Shown here one piece after another: positions 8,991 to 16,603 of a stretch of 64,000 bases of DNA (position 1 is the stretch's first letter; every line of letters starts with the position of its first letter). Source of the stretch: an uncultured Rhodospirillales bacterium. GTDB lineage: Bacteria; Pseudomonadota; Alphaproteobacteria; ATCC43930; CGMCC-115725. The notes under the pieces are model-generated. The model saw only the letters and a list, made by a program, of their open reading frames with translations, searched no databases and was not told the DNA's origin. The translations under genes were made by a program, and so were the position numbers. The stretch covers positions 1,458,706-1,522,705 of the forward strand of contig CAIKMD010000007.1 of assembly GCA_903828515.1 (NCBI GenBank), given 5' to 3'.

Positions 8991-9941
8991 ATGCGTAAGC
9001 TCGTCGCTTGTTCGATCGCCATCATTCTCGGTGCCGTGCCGCTGGCGCGCGCCGAAACCTTGAAACTTGCCATTCCGCAAAAAGGCGCGTGGGACACCTC
9101 GTTCAGCGTCTATGGCGACCGGCAGGGCTTCTTCAAGGAACAGGGCCTCGAACTCGAGATCACCTATACCGAGGGCGGCGCCACCACCGAGACGGCGGTG
9201 ATCTCGGGCAGTGTCGATGTCGCGGTCGCGACCGGCACGCTTGGCATCGTTTCGGCCTACACGAAATCGGCGCCGGTGCGGATCATCTCGGCTGAATCGA
9301 CCGGGGCCGCCGATCTTTATTATTACGCCAAGGCCGGCACCGGCATCAAAAGCATCAAGGACCTGAAGGGCAAGAGCATCGGCTTTTCGGCGCCGGGCTC
9401 GTCGAGCAATCTCGCGCTGCTGACCTTGCTGCACGAGAACGGCGTCACGGATGCGAAGGTCGTTCCGGCCGGCGCGGCGCCGGGCACCTACACGCAGGTG
9501 ATGTCGGGCCAGCTCGACGCCGGCTGGGCGCCGGTGCCCTTCGGTCTGCAGGACATCAAGGACGGCAAGATCGTCGTCATCGGGCAGGCCAATGATTCGC
9601 CCGACGTGCGCAACGAGACCATCCGCGTCAACGTCGTCAATCTCGATAGTCTGAAAAAGAATCGCGATGCGATCGTCCGCTTCATGAAGGCCTATTACAA
9701 ATCCTATCAATGGGCGTATTCCGACCCGAAGGCGATCGACTACCTCGCGACCGACAACAACATCTCGCACGATCTCGCCGCCTCGGCGGTGAAGGACTTC
9801 CTGAAGAAGGAAGCCAACGATCCTTATCGCATCAGCGGCATCCAGCGCGTGCTCGACGAGGCGCTTGCCGCCAAGCGGATTCCGACGGCGATGAAGGAAG
9901 ACGACGTCAAAGGTATGTTCGACATCGTCTGGAAGCCGTAA
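8991..9941 (+). CDS. ABC importer substrate-binding protein (SsuA/NMT1-like)
   Basis: A 316-residue periplasmic receptor with a clear signal peptide (MRKLVACSIAIILGAVPLA, then RAE) and a strong AGGGAGGG ribosome site. ISGSVDVAVATGTLGI and DLKGKSIGFSAPGSSSN are typical of the aliphatic sulfonate/taurine/nitrate receptor superfamily, which also serves many organic acids and pyrimidine precursors. It lies between the ATPase and the two permeases with spacings of 10-12 bases, so it is the cognate receptor. Ligand unknown; the enzyme genes around it suggest a carbon source rather than a sulfonate. Confidence 0.9.
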   Translation: MRKLVACSIAIILGAVPLARAETLKLAIPQKGAWDTSFSVYGDRQGFFKEQGLELEITYTEGGATTETAVISGSVDVAVATGTLGIVSAYTKSAPVRIISAESTGAADLYYYAKAGTGIKSIKDLKGKSIGFSAPGSSSNLALLTLLHENGVTDAKVVPAGAAPGTYTQVMSGQLDAGWAPVPFGLQDIKDGKIVVIGQANDSPDVRNETIRVNVVNLDSLKKNRDAIVRFMKAYYKSYQWAYSDPKAIDYLATDNNISHDLAASAVKDFLKKEANDPYRISGIQRVLDEALAAKRIPTAMKEDDVKGMFDIVWKP

Positions 9942-9951
9942 AGGGCGTCGC

Positions 9952-10716
9952 TTGGACGGCGCTCGGGCATCGGCGCGCTTCGGTCCGCTTCTCGCCGGGC
10001 TGACGGCGGTCGCCGTATGTCTCGGCGCGTGGCAGGCCATCGCCGCGCTCGGTCTGGTGAGCAACCTGATCGCGCCGCCGCCGAGCGCCATCGCCGCGAG
10101 TTTCCCCGCATTGATCGCGGAGGAGGGACTGTTCCCGCGTTTCGCGCAGACCTTCGCCGAGGCGTTCATCGCGGCGGGTCTCGCGGTCGTGGTGGGAACG
10201 CCGTTCGGCTGGTGGCTGCATGCCAAACGCTGGGCCGGTCGTGCCTATGAAAGCTGGGTCGCGACCTTCGCCGCGGCGCCGCTCGTCCTGCTCTATCCGT
10301 TGTTCCTGGTCATCCTCGGGCGCAACGCGGGCACCATCATCGCGATGAGTTTCCTGACCGCGATGCCGGCGGTCGTGCTCAAGACCAAGGAGGGGCTCGA
10401 CGGCATCCGTCCGGTGCTGGTCAATGTCGGGCGCAGCTTCGGTCTCGGCGAGAGTCAGTTGTTCTGGAAGATATTGCTGCCGGCTTCGGTGCCGACGATC
10501 TGCAATGGGGTGCGCCTTGGCCTCATCTATGCGCTGATCAGCGTGGTCGGCATCGAGTTTCTGATCAATTTCGGCGGCCTGGGCGAATTGATCGACGATC
10601 TCGCCCAGCGCTGGGAAACCGCGATGATGTACGGCGCGATCAGTTTCGTCGTGCTGACCAGCATGTGCTTCTTCTATCTCACCGAAAAGCTCGAGCGATG
10701 GATCAGGCCCGGTTGA
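9952..10716 (+). CDS. ABC importer permease 1
   Basis: A 254-residue inner-membrane permease of the binding-protein-dependent family with about six membrane segments. The coupling-loop region reads ILLPASVPTICNGVRLGL, the EAA-type loop that docks on the ATPase. The only sensible start is TTG at 9952, 10 bases after the receptor's stop. It overlaps the start of the second permease by 19 bases, so translation is probably coupled. The pair would form a heterodimeric channel. Confidence 0.9.
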   Translation: MDGARASARFGPLLAGLTAVAVCLGAWQAIAALGLVSNLIAPPPSAIAASFPALIAEEGLFPRFAQTFAEAFIAAGLAVVVGTPFGWWLHAKRWAGRAYESWVATFAAAPLVLLYPLFLVILGRNAGTIIAMSFLTAMPAVVLKTKEGLDGIRPVLVNVGRSFGLGESQLFWKILLPASVPTICNGVRLGLIYALISVVGIEFLINFGGLGELIDDLAQRWETAMMYGAISFVVLTSMCFFYLTEKLERWIRPG

Positions 10717-11468
10717 GCGCGCGACATTTCCTCGGGTCGGTGACGGCGCTGCGCGTCGCGACTTTGATCGTGCTGTTTCTCGCGTGGGAAGCGGTGGCCG
10801 CGTCAGGCTGGCTGTTCGAGGGCGTGGTCCCATCGTCGTTCAAGATCGGCGCCGCGTTGTGGGACCTCCTGACCAGCGGCGCGTTTTACAGCAACATCGA
10901 ACTCACGCTGGGCGAAGCCGCGATCTCGGTCGTGCTCGGCGCCGGCGCCGGAATCGCGGTCGGTCTGGCCCTGGGCCGAAGCCGTTTCGCCGGCACGGCG
11001 TTCGAGCCTTATCTCCATTATCTCGCGCCGACGCCGAAGATCGTGTTCCTGCCGATCCTGCTCGTGCTGTTCGGCATCGGACCGGGCTCGAAGATCGCGA
11101 TGGGAACCTTGTCGTGTTTCTTTCCGATGGCGCTCTCGGTGGCGAGCGGCGTGCGTCAGGTCGATCCGGTGCTGCTGCGCGTCGGCCACAGCTTCAATCT
11201 CGGCCGGGTTGCGATGATCCGGAAAATCTACCTGCCGGCGCTGGTGCCGCCGATCGCGACCGGGCTGAAGCTTGGTCTCGGCGTTGCCATCATCGGCTGC
11301 CTGCTCGCCGAGATAAAGATGTCGAACCGCGGCCTCGGCTTTCTCATCATGCAGTATTATTCGCAGTTCCGGATTCCTTATATGTATGCCGCCCTGATCG
11401 TGGCCTTTGCCGTGGCCGCGCTCGGCAATGCGCTGATCGCCCGCTTCGTGCGCCTGCCGGGCCGGTAA
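10698..11468 (+). CDS. ABC importer permease 2
   Basis: A 256-residue permease related to the preceding one, with the EAA-type loop IYLPALVPPIATGLKLGL. The ATG at 10698 lies inside the last codons of permease 1. Together with the ATPase, the receptor and permease 1 it completes a four-gene importer. Having two different permeases differs from classical SsuC/TauC systems, where one permease forms a homodimer. A following gap of 76 bases leads to the FAA-hydrolase gene. Confidence 0.9.
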   Translation: MDQARLSARHFLGSVTALRVATLIVLFLAWEAVAASGWLFEGVVPSSFKIGAALWDLLTSGAFYSNIELTLGEAAISVVLGAGAGIAVGLALGRSRFAGTAFEPYLHYLAPTPKIVFLPILLVLFGIGPGSKIAMGTLSCFFPMALSVASGVRQVDPVLLRVGHSFNLGRVAMIRKIYLPALVPPIATGLKLGLGVAIIGCLLAEIKMSNRGLGFLIMQYYSQFRIPYMYAALIVAFAVAALGNALIARFVRLPGR

Positions 11469-11544
11469 AACCCCGATATTTTTGCCGTCGCCCGCACCGG
11501 GGCTTCGGTCTAAGATCGCCCCAACCAAATAAAGGAGGACTCCT

Positions 11545-12504
11545 GTGGCAACCGAATATCGTCTTTTGAGCTATCGCGATCAGACCGGCATCGCGCGCGC
11601 CGGCATTCTGGTGGAAGACCGTGTGCTGCCGGTGGTGCCGCTGCTCGAAGGGGCACCGGGCCTCGATTCCTCCTCCGTCCTCGGCCTCCTGCAATCCTGG
11701 GGCGAGGTGCATCCGCGCCTGATGGCTGCCGCGGCGCGCGCCAAGCCGACCGATGGCCGGCCGTTGAGCGAAGTCGCCCTGCTGGCGCCGATCCTCTATC
11801 CCGGCGGCATCTTCTGCGCCGGCGCCAATTATTGGGACCACATGCGCGAGATGAACGAGCGCCAGAAGCGCCTGACCGGCAAGGAGCCGGCCGAGCCGAA
11901 AAAGGCCAAGGATCCGTGGTTCTTCGTCAAGACCGGCGCGCACTCGGTCATCGGTCCGGGCGCCCCGGCGCGCATGCCGGCGCGCTCGAATAAGCTCGAT
12001 TGGGAAGCCGAGATCGGCGTCGTCATCGGCAAGTCCGCGCGCAACATCTCGGTCGAGCGCGCCTTCGACGTGATCGCGGGCTTTACCTGCGTCAACGATC
12101 TGTCGGCGCGCGATCTCAGCTTCCAGGCCGATCGCGCGGGCACCGGGATGCACATGGACTGGCTCGGCCAGAAATGCTTCGACGACGCGGTGCCGATGGG
12201 GCCGTGGATCACGCCGGCGGCTTTCGTGCCCGATCCCAACGACATGTACCTGAAGCTTTGGGTCAACGATGTCCCCAAGCAGGACAGCAACTCCAAAAAC
12301 ATGATCCACGGCATCGCCGAGCAGATCGCAGCTTTGAGCAACCAGCTGACCCTGCGGCCGGGCGACGTGATCGCCACCGGCACGCCGGCGGGTGTCGGCG
12401 CCGGACGCGGCGAAAGCGGCGAGTTCCTGAAGGCGGGCGACGAAGTGAAGGTCGAGGTGCAATACGTTGGCACGCTCGTGAACCGGATGGTCGCGACTTC
12501 CTAG
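11545..12504 (+). CDS. Fumarylacetoacetate hydrolase family protein
   Basis: A 319-residue enzyme of the FAH superfamily, which cleaves C-C bonds in beta-diketones or hydrates/decarboxylates 2-keto dienoates in aromatic catabolism. CAGANYWDHMREM and KLDWEAEIGVVIG hold the metal-binding carboxylates, and LRPGDVIATGTPAGVG is the conserved C-terminal motif. The GTG at 11545 sits behind a near-perfect AAGGAGGA site. It has its own strong translation signal but lies on the same strand as the importer, and fits as the last step of the cluster's catabolic route. Confidence 0.9.
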   Translation: MATEYRLLSYRDQTGIARAGILVEDRVLPVVPLLEGAPGLDSSSVLGLLQSWGEVHPRLMAAAARAKPTDGRPLSEVALLAPILYPGGIFCAGANYWDHMREMNERQKRLTGKEPAEPKKAKDPWFFVKTGAHSVIGPGAPARMPARSNKLDWEAEIGVVIGKSARNISVERAFDVIAGFTCVNDLSARDLSFQADRAGTGMHMDWLGQKCFDDAVPMGPWITPAAFVPDPNDMYLKLWVNDVPKQDSNSKNMIHGIAEQIAALSNQLTLRPGDVIATGTPAGVGAGRGESGEFLKAGDEVKVEVQYVGTLVNRMVATS

Positions 12505-12573
12505 GCGCCGAGACGCGGAACGGGCCGCTTGCGCTACGCCGCACGCGGCCCGATGCGTCTAGGGTCGTGAGTC

Positions 12574-13224
12574 ATGCCTGAAACGCCAAAGCTGACCTAC
12601 AATCCCGGCGTGTTCGACTTCGCCAGTCCGGCGGACGCGATGAAGATCATTCTCACGCCGGAAGGCGCGTTGACCACCGAGCAGCGGTGGGCGCGCGAGA
12701 CGCCTTATCTGGCCACGCTGATGGCCGACGCCGTGGCGATCGATTCCAATTCCTTGATTCTCGATTATGGGTGCGGCGTCGGACGCATGGCACGTGCGCT
12801 GATCGAGCGGCACGGCTGCCGCATCATCGGTGCCGATATCAGCGCCAGCATGCGCGCGCTGGCTGCGGCTTATGTCGGTTCCGAGCGTTTCCTGGCCTGC
12901 TCGCCCGACATGCTCGATGATCTGGTATGGCGCGGTATCGTCTTCGATGCGGCGTTATCGGTATGGGTGCTTCAGCATTGCATCGAGCCCGAGACCGATG
13001 TCGCGCGGATCAAACGCGCGCTCAAGCCGGGCGGCCAGCTTTTCGTGGTCAACAACATCACGCGGGCGGTGCCGACCGTCGAACGGCCGTGGGTCAATGA
13101 CGGGATCGATATGAGAGCGTTGCTGGGGCGCGAATTTCAGGCCGGCCCGGTTCGTGCGCTCGACGCCGCTCAGGTCGATGCGTTCGTTGCCGAGCATTCC
13201 TTCTGCGCGAGCTTCAGCCGCTAA
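12574..13224 (+). CDS. Class I SAM-dependent methyltransferase
   Basis: A 216-residue cytoplasmic methyltransferase. LILDYGCGVGRMARAL (about 64-79) is SAM-binding motif I and IIGADIS supplies the acidic end of strand 2. VLQHCIEPETDVARIKRALKPGGQLFVVN matches motifs IV-VI. The ATG at 12574 has no strong ribosome site. The substrate is unknown and the neighbours (FAA hydrolase upstream, folB downstream) do not give one. Confidence 0.86.
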   Translation: MPETPKLTYNPGVFDFASPADAMKIILTPEGALTTEQRWARETPYLATLMADAVAIDSNSLILDYGCGVGRMARALIERHGCRIIGADISASMRALAAAYVGSERFLACSPDMLDDLVWRGIVFDAALSVWVLQHCIEPETDVARIKRALKPGGQLFVVNNITRAVPTVERPWVNDGIDMRALLGREFQAGPVRALDAAQVDAFVAEHSFCASFSR

Positions 13225-13271
13225 GTCATGCCTTATTGCGTGACTCGTGGGCCTGGGTCATGCTCGGGTTC

Positions 13272-13682
13272 ATGAACAATGACTGGAAGATCGCGGGGCC
13301 CGACGGGCTGGTGACGAGCGAAGGCGCGGCAGGTTACCGCGTCTTCGTTCGCGATCTCGTCGTTCCGTGCAGCATCGGCATCTATCCGCACGAGAAGGGA
13401 TTGCGGCGCCGGGTGCGCGTCAACGCCGAGCTCGTGGTCAACGAGGAAATCTCGGGCAACGACGATTTCGCCGAAGCGGTGAATTACGAAACCATCGTCG
13501 CGGGCGTCAAAGCCATCGCCGAGGGCGGGCACATCAATCTGGTCGAAACCTTCGCTGATCGAGTGGCAACACTTTGCCTGGCCGATCGGCGCGTCGGCGC
13601 CGTGCGCGTCGTGGTCGAAAAGCTCGACGTCTATCCCGAAACCGAAAGCGTCGGCGTCATCGTGGAGCGGCGTAAAGCCTGA
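13272..13682 (+). CDS. folB: Dihydroneopterin aldolase
   Basis: FolB converts 7,8-dihydroneopterin to 6-hydroxymethyl-7,8-dihydropterin in folate synthesis. The core VRDLVVPCSIGIYPHEKGLRR-type opening, the NYETIVAGV segment, NLVETFADRVA with the active-site Glu, and VVVEKLDVYP with the conserved Lys are all present. About 136 residues from the ATG at 13272; in-frame starts at 13236 (GTG) and 13260 would add 12 or 4 residues and cannot be excluded. It is convergent with folP three bases away, so two consecutive folate enzymes are on opposite strands. Confidence 0.92.
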   Translation: MNNDWKIAGPDGLVTSEGAAGYRVFVRDLVVPCSIGIYPHEKGLRRRVRVNAELVVNEEISGNDDFAEAVNYETIVAGVKAIAEGGHINLVETFADRVATLCLADRRVGAVRVVVEKLDVYPETESVGVIVERRKA

Positions 13683-13685
13683 CGC

Positions 13686-14825
13686 TCAAGCGCCGGCGGC
13701 GATCGCCTGCCAGACCGCGACGGCCTGGCGGGTTTCGGCGACATCGTGAACCCGCAAGATCTGCACGCCTTGCCGCAATCCCTGGAGCGCGCCCGCGATC
13801 GAGCCGGGCATCCGTTCCTCGACCGGCGCACCGCCGGCAACCCGGCCGATCGTCGATTTGCGCGACAGTCCCAGGGCCACGCCACAGCCGAGCCCCTGAT
13901 ATAAGGAGAGCCGCGCCAGGATTTCGAGATTATGCGCGACGGTCTTGCCGAAGCCGATCCCGGGATCGACGACGATGCGGTGAAGCGGAATGCCGGCTTC
14001 CTCGCACAGCGCCACCCGATGCGCGAGATAGTCGGCGATATCGAGCGAGGGCAGATCATATTGCGGATCGTTCTGCATCGTTCCGGGCTCGCCGCGCATA
14101 TGCATGAGAATCACCGGCGCGCCGGTACGGGCGACGGTTTCCATACAAGCTTCGCCTTCGAGCCCGGCGACGTCGTTAATGGCGTGCGCGCCCCAGCTCA
14201 ACGCGGCCTTCATCACCACGGCGCGCCGCGTGTCGACCGAGATGGTGGCGCCGGCGGATGCCAGCGCGCGGATGACGGGTTCGAGCCGCCGCATTTCTTC
14301 CTCGGGCGTGACGGGATCGGCGCCGGGCCGGGTCGATTCCGCACCGATGTCGACGATGTCGGCACCGGCTTCCATCAGCGCTCGGCCCCGCGCGATGGCC
14401 TGGTCGGACTCGGTTCCGGTGCCGGCAAAGAGTGAATCCGGGGTGACGTTGAGGATACCCATGACGAGCGCCCGGTCGAGGCTCAGCCCGGCCCAGGGCT
14501 GACGCTTCGCCGCGAGGCGCGAGAGCTGTATCTCGATCCGCTCGCGCAGGGCGGGTCCTTGCTGTTCCGCCCACCAGCGCAACCGATGCAGCGGGGCCTG
14601 CGCCGCAACCGGCCCGTCCGCCGTGCGCGTCAGCACTTCGACCAGCGTGAAGGCGATATCGCCGCCGGCCAAGGACAACGCTTGGCCATGGGCGATGGCG
14701 GTTGCCGCGGTGCTGCCGGTCAGCAAGCCGTCGGGTCGCAGGCGCCAACCGGTGCACGCGCCGACGTCGAGTTGTTCGAGTTCGATCGGATGAGGGGCGG
14801 GCGGGGAGGCGGACACGGTATTCAT
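13686..14825 (-). CDS. folP: Dihydropteroate synthase with N-terminal extension
   Basis: FolP joins p-aminobenzoate to hydroxymethyl-dihydropterin diphosphate and is the sulfonamide target. The catalytic barrel starts near residue 120 with VMGILNVTPDSL, followed by DIGAESTRPGADPV and the conserved SVDTRR, NDVAGL, DPGIGFGKT and LGLSRKS motifs. About 110 residues lie ahead of it (LLTGSTAATAIAHGQALSLAGGD-like text), an extension known from other alphaproteobacterial FolP proteins. The ATG at 14825 gives 379 residues; the open frame continues to 14954 but without family similarity. Confidence 0.93.
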   Translation of the reverse strand: MNTVSASPPAPHPIELEQLDVGACTGWRLRPDGLLTGSTAATAIAHGQALSLAGGDIAFTLVEVLTRTADGPVAAQAPLHRLRWWAEQQGPALRERIEIQLSRLAAKRQPWAGLSLDRALVMGILNVTPDSLFAGTGTESDQAIARGRALMEAGADIVDIGAESTRPGADPVTPEEEMRRLEPVIRALASAGATISVDTRRAVVMKAALSWGAHAINDVAGLEGEACMETVARTGAPVILMHMRGEPGTMQNDPQYDLPSLDIADYLAHRVALCEEAGIPLHRIVVDPGIGFGKTVAHNLEILARLSLYQGLGCGVALGLSRKSTIGRVAGGAPVEERMPGSIAGALQGLRQGVQILRVHDVAETRQAVAVWQAIAAGA

Positions 14826-15213
14826 GGCGCCATCATAATGTGTCGGTGCGCCCCGGCGAGCCTCGGTTGCAACATCGTTCGAGGCTAACCACATGAATTC
14901 AACAACGCCGCATGGCGTTTCCTCCCTGAACTTGGCTGCGTTTGACGCGGCCATTTTTTTTGACTTCGACGATGTTTTGACTTCGCTTCAATTCTATTCA
15001 ATAATTCTTGGCCGCTTAACAAGTATTAACAAGTATGGTTAACAACAAATTAGTAGACTTCGAAAATTTTCCGTAATAAGTTTCCGCTAGCTAGGATTAG
15101 AACAGATAATTACTTGTAAATATTCTTTACAGCGGGCTCGTTGATTAACGAACCCGTTAACGCAGACAGGCTGACCCCGGCTTTTGGCGGGGGCGGTCTT
15201 GGTGGAGGTACTG
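14826..15213. promoter_or_regulatory. AT-rich intergenic region with tandem TTAACAAGTA repeats
   Basis: This 388-base gap lies between the divergent folP and tolC genes and has no credible gene. From about 14980 to 15130 it is markedly AT-rich compared with the surroundings. Two exact adjacent copies of TTAACAAGTA occupy 15016-15025 and 15026-15035, and a partial third (TTAACAACA) lies at 15039-15047. The ten-base period places them on one DNA face. This is probably the control region of the secretion operon; the TTAA spacing (6 and 9) does not match the CtrA consensus of 7. Confidence 0.55.
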
Positions 15214-16563
15214 ATGGTTCGGTCTCGGTGGTTGTTCGGTTTCGCGTTGGTGGCGACGAGCGTGGTGGCTCTTTCGGGCGCCCATGCGCAAAGCCTGTCC
15301 GACAGCGTGAAGATCGCGATTACGACCAACCCGCAGGTTGAAGGGCTGGTGCATAACCGTGAAGGCATCGAAGCCGAAATGCGCCGGGCGCGCGGCCTTT
15401 ATCTTCCCACCCTCGATGTGCGCAGCTCGATCGGTCCCGAATACACCGACAACATTCTGACCGCAGGCACCAACGGCCAGCATATGCGCACCGAACTGGG
15501 CGCGATCCTGGCCCAGAAGATTTATGACGGCGGCGCGGCCAGCGGCGAGGTCGATCATCAGATCGGCCGTTCCAAGTCCGCCGCGTGGCGCATTCGCGAG
15601 AACGCCGAAAATGTCGGTCTCGATGCGGTGATGGCCCATCTCGACGTGGTGCGGTTGCGCCGCGTCTATCAATTCTCCGACGACAATGTGAAGTCGCATC
15701 AGGATCTGCTCGCCCGCGTGCAGCAACGCTCGAAGGGCGGCGCCGGCCGCGAGGCCGATGTCGTGCAGGCGCAGAGCCGGCTCGAACAGGCGCAGGCCGA
15801 TCGCGACGAGACGCGTGGCTTGTTGCAGGACGCGGAAGCGCGCTACCTCTCGGTTGTCGGCCGTCCGCCGGCGACGCTGGAAGAAGCCCAGGTTCCTGCC
15901 GGCGCGCTGACGACCGATATCACGGCGGCGTTGGCTCAGCTCCAGTCGCATAATCCCCAGGTCAAGGCGCGCGAAGGCGACATCGAGGCCGCCCAGGGCC
16001 TGGTCGAAACCGCCGATGCGCGGTTCGGCCCCACCACCTCGCTCGAGATCAGCGGCGACAAGAACCGCAACGTCGGCGGTTTCCCCGGCCACGACAACGA
16101 GGTGCGTGCGCTCCTCGTGCTGCGCTGGAATCTCTACAACGGCGGTGCCGATACCGCGAACCGCGAGGCAACCTATGCCCAGGTCGCGCAGGCCAAGACC
16201 GATCGCCTGCAATCGTTGCGCCTCGCCGAGCAGTCCTTGCGCCAGTCTCAAGCGGCTTACGGCGCCGCGATGGCACGTGTGCCGAACCTGCAGAGTTCGC
16301 TCGAACACAACAACCAGGTCCGTGCCGCCTACGACCAGCAATATCAGGTCGGCCAGCGCACGCTCCTCGATCTCCTCGATGCGCAGAACGAAGTGTTCCA
16401 GGCGCAGGCGCGGCTCGCAACGGCTCAGGGACAGGCGACTTACAACGCCTATCGCATTCTGGCCGTCGAAGGGATGCTGCTCAGCACGCTCAACGTGCCG
16501 CCGCCTGCGGCGGCCGACCCGACGCGGCCGACGGCAATCGCGCCCCGTCCGACGACGGGCTGA
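15214..16563 (+). CDS. TolC-family outer-membrane channel of a type I secretion system
   Basis: A 449-residue outer-membrane factor with signal peptide (VRSRWLFGFALVATSVVALS, then GAHAQ). The heptad-like helical stretches, e.g. DVVQAQSRLEQAQADRDE and the matching second-half segment SLRQSQAAY, are the alpha-barrel helices of TolC. The repeat of NPQV early and HNPQVKAREG midway reflects the internal duplication. The ATG at 15214 has a GGAGGT site; earlier in-frame codons lack one. It is the first gene of a TolC-ABC-HlyD operon, 40 bases before the ABC gene. Confidence 0.92.
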   Translation: MVRSRWLFGFALVATSVVALSGAHAQSLSDSVKIAITTNPQVEGLVHNREGIEAEMRRARGLYLPTLDVRSSIGPEYTDNILTAGTNGQHMRTELGAILAQKIYDGGAASGEVDHQIGRSKSAAWRIRENAENVGLDAVMAHLDVVRLRRVYQFSDDNVKSHQDLLARVQQRSKGGAGREADVVQAQSRLEQAQADRDETRGLLQDAEARYLSVVGRPPATLEEAQVPAGALTTDITAALAQLQSHNPQVKAREGDIEAAQGLVETADARFGPTTSLEISGDKNRNVGGFPGHDNEVRALLVLRWNLYNGGADTANREATYAQVAQAKTDRLQSLRLAEQSLRQSQAAYGAAMARVPNLQSSLEHNNQVRAAYDQQYQVGQRTLLDLLDAQNEVFQAQARLATAQGQATYNAYRILAVEGMLLSTLNVPPPAAADPTRPTAIAPRPTTG

Positions 16564-16603
16564 TTAGAAAAGGTCGTGCGGTTATCCGCACTGTGGTGAA
16601 TGC

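Noticed and set aside
8088-10226. A 712-codon reverse-strand open frame across the importer genes
   Set aside because: It spans three forward-strand genes with intact motifs and shows no protein family.
15016-15047. CtrA binding site (TTAA-N7-TTAA)
   Set aside because: The spacings between TTAA half-sites are six and nine, not seven.
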